Source: a virus
Direction: 5' to 3' (one strand)
Virus record (IMG/VR): IMGVR_UViG_3300025769_000007
Location: 1 to 61,274 of that record
DNA length: 61,274 nucleotides
Of the stretch, positions 7,081-15,700 are shown piece after piece (position 1 is the stretch's first letter; each line of letters begins with the position of its first letter). Made by a program: the position numbers and the translations under genes. The notes beneath the pieces are model-generated. The model searched no databases, was not told the DNA's origin, and worked only from the letters and a program-made list of their open reading frames with translations.

Positions 7081-8392
7081 TATGGATATGGAGATGAGAC
7101 TTATCGGTAAGATTATGTCTAATCCAAGAGACTATTACGATTGTCATAGCCTTATATCTGAGGAAATATTTACCGATCCTTTAAATAGAAAGATATATAA
7201 AGTTGTATCAGAAAGATTAGATAAAGGAGATAAGGCTGACATGATTGTAATATCATCTTCTATTAAAGATCCTCTTGTGGACCTCAGGGTAGCTGAGTGT
7301 ATGAGTTCTGATCATTACGCCTACATAACAAAAAACATGGTCTTATACCTATCTCAAGAGGATAAAAAGATAAGGCTTAAGAAGTTGGCAGAGCTTACCA
7401 CAAAGAAAATTGACAATGGTGATGACTTATTTAACATCATAGACTTTGTGGATGCTGAGATGAAATCTATATCTGAGATTAGAGGTAGTGATATACCTGA
7501 TATTAAAAAGCAGTTAAAGGTTTTGCATGACGATATACAAAGAAGAATGGCATCTGATAACATGGTGGGTTTACCTACAGGTTTCCAATCAGTAGATAAG
7601 TTTACTGGTGGGTGGCAAGAGACAGACTTTATTGTAATTGGTGGTGCTTCATCTATGGGTAAGACATCACTGGGTTTAGCTTTTTGTTATAACTGTGCTA
7701 AGGCTGGTATACCTGCTGCCGTATTCTCTTACGAGATGGGGGACACTCAGCTTCTTCAGAGGTTGGTTTCCCTAGAGAGTGAGGTAAATAATAGGTACAT
7801 AATGAAGGGTGCACTAGAGAGTAGTGAACTAAGTAGAGTGGATACAGCTATAGGTAAACTTGAAGGTGTTAGTCTATTTATAGACGAGTGCAAAGACTCA
7901 TCTCTTAGGTATCTTCTTAATAAGGTTAGACAATACGTTATAACTAAAGAGGTTAAGTTTGTTCTTGTGGATTACCTACAACTTGTTAAGGGTACTGGTA
8001 CCTCTAGAGAGCAAGAGGTTGCTATGGTGGCTCGTGAGCTAAAAAATCTAGCTAAGGAGCTTAATATAACAATAGTGGCTCTCTCACAGCTTAGCAGAGG
8101 TGTAGAGAGAAGAGATGGCTGTAGACCTAGCCTGTCCGATCTTCGTGAGAGTGGTGAGATAGAGCAGGCATCTGATATTGTTATGCTTGTGTATAGACCT
8201 GAGTACTACGGCATCATGACCGATGATAGTGGAAAGTCTACCGAAGGTCTTGTAGATTTAATCTTTGCTAAAGGTAGGAACATAGGTACTGGAACTTTAC
8301 CTCTAAAGTTTAAGAAAGAGTACACTAAGTTTATAGACCCTCAAGATTATACTGAGAAGTATATATCATCTAGTCCTTCAGAATCTTTTTAA
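7070..8392 (+). CDS. dnaB: Replicative DNA helicase, DnaB family
   Basis: The 440-residue protein shows both DnaB domains. The N-terminal helical domain (residues about 5-100, with RLIGKIMSNPRDYYDC) is followed by the RecA-like domain with Walker A GGASSMGKTS (near residue 192) and the H1a region VFSYEMGDTQLLQRLVS. Walker B is FVLVDYLQLV (near residue 300), followed by ALSQLSRGVERR and DLRESGEIEQASDIVML. It would unwind the phage replication fork; no phage DNA polymerase is visible, so host Pol III probably follows. The start at 7070 overlaps the loader gene; ATG 7082 is an alternative. Confidence 0.95.
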   Translation: MKDNMDMEMRLIGKIMSNPRDYYDCHSLISEEIFTDPLNRKIYKVVSERLDKGDKADMIVISSSIKDPLVDLRVAECMSSDHYAYITKNMVLYLSQEDKKIRLKKLAELTTKKIDNGDDLFNIIDFVDAEMKSISEIRGSDIPDIKKQLKVLHDDIQRRMASDNMVGLPTGFQSVDKFTGGWQETDFIVIGGASSMGKTSLGLAFCYNCAKAGIPAAVFSYEMGDTQLLQRLVSLESEVNNRYIMKGALESSELSRVDTAIGKLEGVSLFIDECKDSSLRYLLNKVRQYVITKEVKFVLVDYLQLVKGTGTSREQEVAMVARELKNLAKELNITIVALSQLSRGVERRDGCRPSLSDLRESGEIEQASDIVMLVYRPEYYGIMTDDSGKSTEGLVDLIFAKGRNIGTGTLPLKFKKEYTKFIDPQDYTEKYISSSPSESF

Positions 8393-8394
8393 TT

Positions 8395-8487
8395 ATGGAG
8401 GTAGATTTTATTTTTATTATAGATTTTATAGTAGGGGTTATATTTATTATTTGGCTTATTGAAGAACTAATTAACTCGCTAAGATGA
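8395..8487 (+). CDS. 30-residue single-span membrane microprotein
   Basis: ATG 8395 follows the DnaB stop by two bases. The 30-residue product is almost entirely one transmembrane helix (DFIFIIDFIVGVIFIIWLIE) followed by a short polar tail. Its TGA stop overlaps the next ATG as ATGA (8484-8487), as expected for a coupled, real gene. Function unknown. Confidence 0.55.
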   Translation: MEVDFIFIIDFIVGVIFIIWLIEELINSLR

Positions 8488-8747
8488 GAAAAGAGATATA
8501 TCACGCCACAGTTCATTACAGATGGAGAACTTTAAGATTTGTAAAAGGAGTCGAGAAGCCTGCTAAGAAGTGGAAAAAATCTACTCACAGGACATGTATT
8601 ACTGAGCTTGATCCTGAAAAACTACAGAATGTTAAGCATTTTACAAGAGGATTAGAGATAAAACACAAATCAACTAACGATATACAAATAAAGATAGATA
8701 AGGTAACTGACTATGAGTTTATATGTATGTCCCACGATGTTTATTAA
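8484..8747 (+). CDS. Hypothetical basic protein, 87 residues
   Basis: The product is basic and aromatic at the N terminus (MRKEIYHATVHYRWRTLRFV) with a Lys-rich middle, and probably small and beta-rich. It is coupled to the upstream microprotein by an ATGA overlap. No family is recognised. Confidence 0.7.
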   Translation: MRKEIYHATVHYRWRTLRFVKGVEKPAKKWKKSTHRTCITELDPEKLQNVKHFTRGLEIKHKSTNDIQIKIDKVTDYEFICMSHDVY

Positions 8748-8758
8748 AAGATATAGAT

Positions 8759-8950
8759 ATGAAATTATATTGTAAAAATTGTGAAAAAACAATTGAAGTT
8801 AGTAAATTTACAATGAAAGTCGTTGATAATAAGGTAATTAAACCTGAGTCAATCTGCGATTGTGGTGAACAAATGAAAGACGTTTCAGAGTACAAAGGAC
8901 TTGGTGGTATTATAAAAAGACCAGGTGGTAAAGTAGGAGGTAAGATATAA
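8759..8950 (+). CDS. Small zinc-ribbon-like protein, 63 residues
   Basis: The frame is open from 8723, but ATG 8759 lies outside the previous gene and gives a product starting directly with the metal site (MKLYCKNCEKTIEV). Two Cys pairs, CxxC near residue 5 and CxC in ICDCGEQM near residue 38, look like a zinc ribbon. The tail is Gly/Lys-rich. The stop overlaps the next start as TAATG. Role unknown, possibly nucleic-acid binding. Confidence 0.7.
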   Translation: MKLYCKNCEKTIEVSKFTMKVVDNKVIKPESICDCGEQMKDVSEYKGLGGIIKRPGGKVGGKI

Positions 8951-9216
8951 TGAAAGAAGAAAATCAATTAAACTTACTGCTATTACTAGCTACGTTTAAA
9001 AGCTTTAGTGAGCAGTTGTACAACCTAAAGGGTGAGCATTCAGGGCTGGTTAAAAAGAAGTTTAACATGCTAATGAACGCTGTAAGTAGTTACGAGAGAA
9101 CCATAGACGAAGAGTGGTTAAAAGAAAATAAGTCTGTTATTGAGGACTTAAACGACTCAGTTACTGATTTTATTTATATACTAAGAGACGAATCCATTAA
9201 ACGAAATACTAACTAA
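8950..9216 (+). CDS. Hypothetical helical protein, 88 residues
   Basis: The start overlaps the upstream stop by one base. The product is predicted all-helical (MKEENQLNLLLLLATFKSFS onward) and acidic overall, with no transmembrane segment of sufficient length. No family is recognised. Confidence 0.7.
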   Translation: MKEENQLNLLLLLATFKSFSEQLYNLKGEHSGLVKKKFNMLMNAVSSYERTIDEEWLKENKSVIEDLNDSVTDFIYILRDESIKRNTN

Positions 9217-9228
9217 AAACAATATAGT

Positions 9229-9414
9229 ATGGAACATGATTCAATTGAGTGGGGATGGGAAAGCCAAAGCCCACTAAACATGAGAAGTCAAGAGCATATA
9301 GCTTTTTTACTTAAAAGGTACAACGAAGGTAAACCTGAATCAGAACACGTAACAACAATGGCTCAGTTAAACAGAGCATTATTAAAAGAAGAGTCAGAAA
9401 ATTTGAATAGTTAA
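9229..9414 (+). CDS. Hypothetical protein, 61 residues
   Basis: It starts after aaaacaatatagt, a start context seen several times in this arm. The product is acidic and polar (MEHDSIEWGWESQSPLNMRS) with a likely helical C terminus. Function unknown. Confidence 0.65.
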   Translation: MEHDSIEWGWESQSPLNMRSQEHIAFLLKRYNEGKPESEHVTTMAQLNRALLKEESENLNS

Positions 9415-9443
9415 ATTAAGTTAAACAATTAAATTAAATTAAA

Positions 9444-9710
9444 ATGGTCGTAGTAGCGATAACAGTCGTCTGCGTTATATGTATTCTTATAGCGTGGGAC
9501 ATGGTAAAGTATTCTCAAAAAATTAAAGAAAGTGAAAGACATAATAACAGAGTTCTTGAAACTATCAAAAAAGAAAAATCTAAGACTAAGCGTAGTCCAA
9601 AGATTTCTAAAGATCAAGTATCGAATAAACGTAAGTATAAGAGTGCTAAAAAGAAGGCTGTTGAATCTAAAGTAAAGAAAAATGCAGGAAGAAATAAGAA
9701 AAAAGTGTGA
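9444..9710 (+). CDS. Membrane-anchored lysine-rich protein, 88 residues
   Basis: An N-terminal transmembrane helix (VVVAITVVCVICILIAWDMV, residues about 2-21) is followed by a charged helix and a strongly basic Lys/Arg/Ser tail ending KKKV. The layout suggests an inner-membrane protein whose cytoplasmic tail could bind nucleic acid. The end overlaps the next gene by 29 bases. No family is recognised. Confidence 0.7.
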   Translation: MVVVAITVVCVICILIAWDMVKYSQKIKESERHNNRVLETIKKEKSKTKRSPKISKDQVSNKRKYKSAKKKAVESKVKKNAGRNKKKV

Positions 9711-10041
9711 TGAGATCAGGGACTTGTTAATAGAAAAGAATAAGTCTTACGGAAACTCAGTTTTTGATAAAGGAGTTTTGTTTAATGTTGATCCTATGTA
9801 CGCTATCCAAGCTCGTATAAATGACAAGCTTAACCGTATAAAAAGTAAGGAAACCTATATGAGTGAGAATGATCTCATGGATCTTACGGGATACCTTATA
9901 TTATTACAGGTTTATATGGACGAGGTAGATAAAAGAATGAGTGAAACTATTAAGTCTGCTGAGACATATAAAGAGGGTGAAACACCATTTACTTACGAGT
10001 GGTCTACAAATGGAGAAGATGAGACTGGAACCCCGATTTGA
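9682..10041 (+). CDS. DUF1599 / Nmad1-like protein (nucleotide-modification associated)
   Basis: The 119-residue product matches the DUF1599 / nucleotide-modification-associated domain 1 family. Visible features are IEKNKSYGNSVFDKG (residues about 17-31), IQARINDKLNRIKSK (about 42-56) and ENDLMDLTGYLILLQ (about 62-76). This helical family occurs widely in phages and is suspected to act on nucleotides or modified DNA; the biochemical role is not settled. It overlaps genes on both sides, so it is part of a packed operon. Confidence 0.8.
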   Translation: MQEEIRKKCDEIRDLLIEKNKSYGNSVFDKGVLFNVDPMYAIQARINDKLNRIKSKETYMSENDLMDLTGYLILLQVYMDEVDKRMSETIKSAETYKEGETPFTYEWSTNGEDETGTPI

Positions 10042-10462
10042 AAGTAAAGAGGATAGAGAAAGAGAGGCTGAAACTCTTCGCATCCTCCTCGAGGGAAAAG
10101 ATTTAACCTTTAAGCAGTTAGATAAGTACGCACCAGTAGATGCTGAGATTATAGATAATAAGACCATGAAGGTTGTATCTTTATGCGAAATTAAAACAAT
10201 GTCTTTAAATATGACTGACGTACAGAGAGCTAGAACTTCAGTAAGAAAGATACAGCATTGCCAGAAAGAAGCCCTTCAAAAAGAGTTACCTTTATGTATA
10301 GCTTGGAGATTTCTCGATGGAATTGGTTATATTTGGATGCACGAAATAACAAAAGCCACAGTTGAGTGGGGTGGCATGAGAAACCCACGACCAGGATCTA
10401 TATGGGATAGAGAATTGTTATTCTATATAGACCTAGATTTACTAACTATAATTAAATTTTAG
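10010..10462 (+). CDS. Putative PD-(D/E)XK nuclease
   Basis: The frame is open from 9941 but overlaps the preceding gene deeply; ATG 10010 or 10019 gives a product starting MEKMRLEPRFESKEDRERE. The core has the nuclease-like pattern VDAEIID, about 10 residues, then VSLCEIKTM (Asp ... Glu-x-Lys), and later PLCIAWRFLDGIGYIWMHE. It is probably a PD-(D/E)XK superfamily member, possibly a resolvase or DNA-end nuclease, in an operon with other DNA-processing genes. The assignment is by motif only. Confidence 0.6.
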   Translation: MEKMRLEPRFESKEDREREAETLRILLEGKDLTFKQLDKYAPVDAEIIDNKTMKVVSLCEIKTMSLNMTDVQRARTSVRKIQHCQKEALQKELPLCIAWRFLDGIGYIWMHEITKATVEWGGMRNPRPGSIWDRELLFYIDLDLLTIIKF

Positions 10463-10464
10463 AC

Positions 10465-10656
10465 ATGAACAAGCAACAGAAAGACAGAGAACAACAGGTT
10501 AGACTATTAAAGTTTGACTGTGAAATGAGAGCTAGAGTATTAGAGATAGCCTCAGGACTACCAACAAGTAAGAACGCTAAATCTCTTTTAGAGAACGCAG
10601 ACAAGCTTGCCAAATATGTATTTGGTATACCAGATCAGCCTAAGGAAAAGAAATAA
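10465..10656 (+). CDS. Hypothetical helical protein, 63 residues
   Basis: It starts two bases after the nuclease gene. The product is charged and helical (MNKQQKDREQQVRLLKFDCE) with a Pro/Lys tail. Probably a small accessory phage protein; no family is recognised. Confidence 0.65.
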   Translation: MNKQQKDREQQVRLLKFDCEMRARVLEIASGLPTSKNAKSLLENADKLAKYVFGIPDQPKEKK

Positions 10657-10688
10657 TTCGTATCTTGCGTGTTATAATATAGTTTAGT

Positions 10689-10961
10689 ATGGCACGAAAT
10701 AAATTAGCTGGTAAGATTAACGGTAAGAGCAAAAGCTCTAAGCATTACGCTAAAAACCCTAAGTCTAGAAAAAAGAAAAACGAATACGATAAAGAGTATT
10801 CCTCTTCTGAAGAGAGGAAAAAGTATCGTGTTAAGTTAAATCTTTTTAATAGAAAGAAAGGTAAGAAGGGTGACGGCATGGATGCTTCTCACACAAAAAA
10901 TGGTGGGCTAGTTATGGAAGGGCAGTCTAAAAATAGAGCAAGGAATAGAAATAAAAAATAA
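10689..10961 (+). CDS. Conserved-type basic phage protein, 90 residues
   Basis: The product is very basic. Its arrangement, NPKSRKKKNEYDKEYSSSEE followed by KKYRVKLN, then DGMDASHTKNGGLVME and SKNRARNRNKK, is a pattern I recognise from many phages, usually encoded near replication or packaging genes. No biochemical function is known to me. Basicity suggests DNA or RNA binding. Confidence 0.7.
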   Translation: MARNKLAGKINGKSKSSKHYAKNPKSRKKKNEYDKEYSSSEERKKYRVKLNLFNRKKGKKGDGMDASHTKNGGLVMEGQSKNRARNRNKK

Positions 10962-10982
10962 TTATTTTCGTAACTTGCTTTA

Positions 10983-11444
10983 ATGCGATTTAAAAGACGA
11001 AAGGGAAAACAGATAACTAAAGCTAAGAAACACGTTGTAGATGGTATTACATTTGCTTCAGGACTAGAGCTGTACTGTTATAAAGCCCTAAAGAAAGCAA
11101 AGATCCCCCACGAATATGAAGGAAAGACCTTTGAGCTTGTAGAGAAATTCAAGTTCGAGGGTCTTCTCATGGATAAGGGTAAGACAAAAGGTAAAACCAC
11201 CTTTAAACAAAAGCCTGGTAACATAAGAAATATATCTTACACACCAGACTTTATTAATTTAGAAGAGGGTTTTATTATAGAAACAAAAGGTATAAGAACT
11301 CCTGAATTTAAGATGAGGTTCAAACTATTTTTAAAGTATCTTTATGATACTAATCAAAAATTAGACGTATATGTCCCATCAAATCAAAAGGAAGTTGACG
11401 CAACTGTAAACCTTATTTTAAACAGGGGTTCTTTTAAAAAATAG
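10983..11444 (+). CDS. PD-(D/E)XK endonuclease, DUF1064 / resolvase-like
   Basis: The 153-residue protein has a typical small PD-(D/E)XK nuclease layout. An N-terminal basic segment and FASGLELYCYKALKKAKIPH (Glu in the first helix) are followed by YTPDFINLEEGFIIETKGI (catalytic Asp, then Glu-x-Lys, residues about 90-108) and a helical C terminus. DUF1064 and T7 endonuclease I-like proteins process branched DNA in phage replication or packaging. It is followed by the non-coding island 11445-11676. Confidence 0.75.
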   Translation: MRFKRRKGKQITKAKKHVVDGITFASGLELYCYKALKKAKIPHEYEGKTFELVEKFKFEGLLMDKGKTKGKTTFKQKPGNIRNISYTPDFINLEEGFIIETKGIRTPEFKMRFKLFLKYLYDTNQKLDVYVPSNQKEVDATVNLILNRGSFKK

Positions 11445-11501
11445 CTCTCCATTTTTTTTACTTATTTATAAGTTTTTTGGATTTAATTTACAGGAGAGTT
11501 T

Positions 11502-11568
11502 AGTACGAGAGCAAGCTGCGTGAGTGCTGCATAGTATACGAGAGTGGGCTGCGTGAGTGCTACATATC
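11502..11568 (+). repeat. Tandem 33-bp repeat, two copies
   Basis: Two adjacent 33-bp units start at about 11504 and 11537. They share tacgagag, three variable bases, then gctgcgtgagtgct. They lie in a 232-bp gene-free interval (11445-11676) of higher GC that also contains an inverted repeat CTCTCC/GGAGAG (11445-11450 with 11493-11498). They could be part of a small RNA or protein-binding iterons. No known element is recognised. Confidence 0.6.
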
Positions 11569-11607
11569 TAAATCCTGGCTTTAAGCAATATGGGCTAGGT
11601 TGTTCTT

Positions 11608-11662
11608 GTATTCGGGGGGTTTTTGAGATTTGGTCGTCCATGCGGCCCCCCAATACTTTTTT
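11608..11662 (+). terminator. Strong hairpin followed by T6 (terminator or RNA 3' end)
   Basis: GTATT-C-GGGGGG (11608-11619) pairs with CCCCCCAATAC (11646-11656), an 11-bp helix with one bulged C and a 26-nt loop. TTTTTT follows (11657-11662). This is a good rightward terminator and would also form the 3' end of any RNA made from the repeat-containing interval upstream. Confidence 0.7.
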
Positions 11663-11676
11663 AAAATAATATAGTA

Positions 11677-11832
11677 ATGTTACACGATAGAGATGAAGCT
11701 TTAAGAGAAGCGTTAAGAAAGTCAGACGAGTCTAGAGATAACCTTTTTGAATCATGGATAGTAGATCTTGTAGATCCAGAAGATGAGGACGAGTCTTGTG
11801 AAGATGGTTGTTGTGGAGATAGCTGTGAATAA
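11677..11832 (+). CDS. Acidic 51-residue protein with Cys-rich tail
   Basis: ATG 11677 follows taatatagta, a recurring start context. The product is acidic, with a helical N-terminal half and the C-terminal end DEDESCEDGCCGDSCE. The C-x4-CC-x3-C cluster could bind a metal ion. The stop overlaps the PhoH start as TAATG, so the two are translationally coupled. No family is recognised. Confidence 0.6.
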   Translation: MLHDRDEALREALRKSDESRDNLFESWIVDLVDPEDEDESCEDGCCGDSCE

Positions 11833-12491
11833 TGACAGATAACAAGGATAAAAAAAGACCCAAGGGTAACATTAAGTTTAATATAACCCTATCTGAAGAA
11901 CAGAAGAAGGCTAAAGAAAGTATCTTGAGCCACGCTTTTAGTTTTGTAATAGGTAAGGCTGGATCTGGTAAGACCCTTCTTGCCGTTCAAGTCGCTCTTG
12001 ACATGTTCTTTAAAAGGCAGTATAGTAAGATTATAATTACTAGGCCTACTATAGCTACTGAAGATAACGGTTTCCTCCCAGGTAGCGAGAAAGAAAAGCT
12101 TGAGCCTTGGCTTGTACCAATCATGTCAAACATGCGTAAGGTTTACAATAAGGCTGATAAGATTAATAGTATGGTTGAGAAAGGGGAGATAGAGCTTGTG
12201 TCTTTATCTCACTTTAGAGGTAGGACGTTTGACAACTCTGTAGTTATAGTAGATGAGTTTCAGAACTTAACTAAGGCTCAGTTTCGTATGGCTTTAGGTA
12301 GGCTAGGTAAAGATTCTATAATGATATTCTGTGGTGACAATCAGCAGATCGACCTTAAAGATCAGAACTACTCAGCAATACATGACGTTGCTAAAATAAA
12401 AGATAGTGATTTTGTATTCAAGGTTATACTAGAAGATAACCATAGGCATCAAGCGATAGATGACGTTCTTAAGCTACTTAGCGGCTACTAA
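11832..12491 (+). CDS. phoH: PhoH-like P-loop ATPase
   Basis: The 219-residue product is a complete PhoH-domain ATPase with Walker A FVIGKAGSGKTLLAVQ (near residue 40), the family signature ITRPTIATEDNGFLPGS, and Walker B SVVIVDEFQNLTKAQF (near residue 138). IFCGDNQQIDL and ILEDNHRHQAI follow. PhoH-like proteins are frequent in marine and Bacteroidota phages; an RNA-related ATPase or helicase role is proposed but not established. It ends the rightward early arm. Confidence 0.92.
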   Translation: MTDNKDKKRPKGNIKFNITLSEEQKKAKESILSHAFSFVIGKAGSGKTLLAVQVALDMFFKRQYSKIIITRPTIATEDNGFLPGSEKEKLEPWLVPIMSNMRKVYNKADKINSMVEKGEIELVSLSHFRGRTFDNSVVIVDEFQNLTKAQFRMALGRLGKDSIMIFCGDNQQIDLKDQNYSAIHDVAKIKDSDFVFKVILEDNHRHQAIDDVLKLLSGY

Positions 12492-12619
12492 TCCCAGATA
12501 ACATAGAAGCATATAACTCCAGCAAAGATCTGGATTTCGCTGTATGGCATAGATTCTGTTGGGGCAAATAATCTGAACCCAAACATAACCCCATTGAGTA
12601 ATTGTATTCCTATTTCCAT
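12488..12619 (-). CDS. Small hydrophobic protein, 43 residues
   Basis: An ATG at 12619 on the - strand opens a 43-residue frame (MEIGIQLLNGVMFGFRLFAP ... ending CFYVIWD) with two hydrophobic stretches and real-protein-like composition. It converges with and overlaps the end of phoH by 4 bases. It lies beyond the late-arm terminator (12633-12663), so expression would need readthrough or its own promoter. No family is recognised, and it could be spurious. Confidence 0.45.
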   Translation of the reverse strand: MEIGIQLLNGVMFGFRLFAPTESMPYSEIQIFAGVICFYVIWD

Positions 12620-12632
12620 AGAGCTAATATAG

Positions 12633-12663
12633 TAAAAAAAAAGGAGGGAACCACCCCTCCTTT
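12633..12663 (-). terminator. Late-arm rho-independent terminator
   Basis: A 9-bp perfect stem AAAGGAGGG/CCCTCCTTT (12640-12648 with 12655-12663) has a 6-nt loop. Read leftwards it is followed by a run of eight T (complement of 12633-12640), a textbook terminator for the late - strand operon. Read rightwards the T-tract is short, so it may act weakly on early transcripts. A second small hairpin (GCTCCA/TGGAGC, 12711-12725) lies between it and the last late gene. Confidence 0.85.
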
Positions 12664-12782
12664 CAAACAACCAAAAAACTAATCTATGAATGCGAACAAA
12701 AAAGCAAACTGCTCCAGAATGGAGCCTTAGAAAAGTACTACAAATTTAGTAATTAATTATTTAATTATATAATGTTTGTAAA

Positions 12783-15700
12783 TTATTTAGCCTCTACGTT
12801 TATATAATCTTCTTGGTATCTAGATTTAGCTCTCTGATCTACAAGCTTTATAACTTCTTCACTAATTCTAGAGTTCCTAAATATAGCTAAAATATCATCA
12901 CCTTCTATACTGTTTAGTATACCTGCACCATAAACATCAACAAGTCTATTAACGTAGTTATCCATTTTAGAATCATAAGTAGATCCTCCAGAGTTAGACG
13001 TATTCATTAACATGTCTTGATCTTTCAAAACTTCATATCCAACTCTATCTATCATATCTTTGTAAACGTAGTAAGCCTGTATAGACATATTCTTATTTAC
13101 GTTAACTCTACTTACTCTTAACCCAAAGAAAGCTAGTACCTCATACTCAGGAACCATTTCAGAATCTCTATCCATTGAATCGTAAATTCTTTTTCCTGTT
13201 TTTAAAGCTCCAGGACCGATCTTATTACCCACGTAAGACATAACACTAGCTATCTGCATGTGAGGTTTATCTGTAGGGTTAAACACCTTATTTCCATCGT
13301 TATTTATAGCGTCCCTCAATACCTTTAAAGTCATCTCCTCTCCTAAGAATGGAGCGTAAACCTTTTCTAAAACATCCATCATGGATTCTTTACCTATCTT
13401 AGTGTTAAGATCGTTAAACATAATTCTCATTATGTCTTTCGTATAACCAACACCAGATATGCTAGAGAAGTTTATGTAATCAAAGTATTTATCTTTTTGT
13501 GTTTGACCCTCAGTTTGTCTAGAGTCAAGTTCACCTTTAGATATGTAAGATATATTTCCTGAAGCGTCCCATTCAGGCATTAAAGTTCTCATCATTCTCT
13601 CCTCAATCTTCTCATCATCCTCTCCACCTAAGCCAATCATTTGACCTAAGAACTGTGCAGTATACAACTGAATACTTTCCATTAAGTACATAGTAAATAT
13701 AGTACCTGCTATTCTTGTAGCTCCAATCTTTTTAATCTTTGAATTATCACTTCCCATCTCCTCAAATCCTAGTGCTAAAGTATTCTTAGCGTTACGAACA
13801 GATTCAGCCTGGAAAGCAACGAATGATCCAACTAAAGGAGAACGACCAAGTAATCTAATTATACGAGGAACCTCGTTGTAGTTAGGGTAAAGGTTTCTAA
13901 TGTTTTTTGCAGCCATCTCTTCAGCTGTTGAAACATCTAAACCAGCCTTTATGTATCTAGCTTTTTCAGATATAAACCCAAAGATTTTCCAAATATCATC
14001 TTCAGCCTGATAAGCACTCATAGCTTTATCATCAAATAGTTTAATAAGTTTTTTACTACCTCTACCTACTTTAGCTATTTGCTTACCAACATATCCCTTT
14101 GATTCATCTAAGTATTCTGATAAGTCAAAGTTACTATCGTATACATCGTTAGCTATACCTCTTATCTCTTGAAGTGAAGCTGAAGAGTTTACCACACCTA
14201 ACTTAACTAGCTTTGAGTATAAAGCTTCAAGCTCAGCATCCTTAAGACCTCTTACTGCGTTAAAAGATGTTTTACTATCCTTATACATTCCACCTCTAAA
14301 CCCTATATGACCATTCATGGTAGCAAAAGCACTGTTACCAATAATGTTTTTAAAGTGAGTGCCAGGATTCCACACAGTCTTCATCTTCTTATTAAATAAG
14401 ACTACCTTCATGTAGAAGTTATACCACCACTTGCTATCAAAACCGTCAGAGACCTGATTCATAACAGCAAACATCTCTTCGTCAACAAACTTACCCTCTA
14501 AAGATCCAAACTTAGATCCCTTTAACTCGTAGTAGGTATCACTAGTCTGCTCGTTAGATATAAACTTGCCATTACCAACGTCATATATTTCTCTAAACAT
14601 TCTTTCGGCAGAAACTGTTCTAGCAAGCTTACTAACTGTGTTGCTATAATTAAATAAAGGGTTATCTATTTGACCCCAAAGTTCTCTAATCTCTTCAGGT
14701 ATAACCTTCTTCTCTTTAAATATAGAGCTAACTCTGTTTAAGCCATCAAGGCTAGTTGAGTTTTTCATGTTATAAAGAAACTCTTTATCTTCTGTAATCT
14801 TTCTATAGTTAACTTCAGCTTTATCTTTTATTTTATCTTTTGACATTAAAGTTATTGGTTCCCCATTTTCATCTAACCTACCCTCTTCAACATCTTTTTT
14901 GTTTTGAGACTCAACCTCTCTGTATAAGAACTCTTTAGCTTTCTTTATTATATCGTTGTCTGTCTGCTCCCATCCTTTAACCTCAAACTGTTTGTAAGAT
15001 CTTCTAACGTAGACACCCATGTTTTCATCTACAGTAAACATAGTGCTACCCTCAATCATTTCTTCTTCTATAAGGGTTCTACTAAGTTGATCTATGTGTA
15101 TTCTCATATCCATAAGAATAGACTTAATTTCTGAGTCTTCCATGGATCTAATCTCATCCATGTTATGAAGTAGATCGTTTATTTGACCTGATGTAAAGTC
15201 AGTACCTTCTAAAGCTTTCTTTAACGCTTTACTGTTTTCTGAAACTCTAAGCAACTCAGCGTTAAGATTACCTCTACTAAGTACCATTATCTCTTTAATC
15301 TCTTCGTTAGAGTGAGTGCCAAATGGCTTACCTAAAAGTTGAGACAATCTTATTTCATATTCTTTACCTTTATCAAATCCTGCTTTAGATAACTTTCCAG
15401 TTAAATACTTTCCTGCTTTATAATCAGCCTCAATAACTTTATCAGCAATATCAAAAGCTATAGTTGTTAACCCCGAAGTGTATACGTTAGTCTCTCCTTC
15501 TGCTTGAGGAGCCTGCATTCTAATATCAACAACAGGTCTAGCCATCTCAATCTTTCTTTGTCTTCTAGCTTGAGTTGTACCTTCACTTAATTTTTCTCCT
15601 GTTCTAGAATCTATTAAGAACTTATCAGCTAAGTTAAGTTCATCCCAAACTTCTGAAGCGTCAACAGACTCATCAAAGATCATTAAAGGCTCTCCCTTAA

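Noticed and set aside
10661-10978. TATCTTGC (10661) and TAACTTGC (10971) as promoter -7 elements
   Set aside because: They lack the third T of TTTG and any -33 box. The second would place the start site on the ATG itself.
12686-12730. 14-codon rightward frame with the standard A-rich start leader after phoH
   Set aside because: Too short to support as a gene, and it includes a small hairpin (12711-12725).
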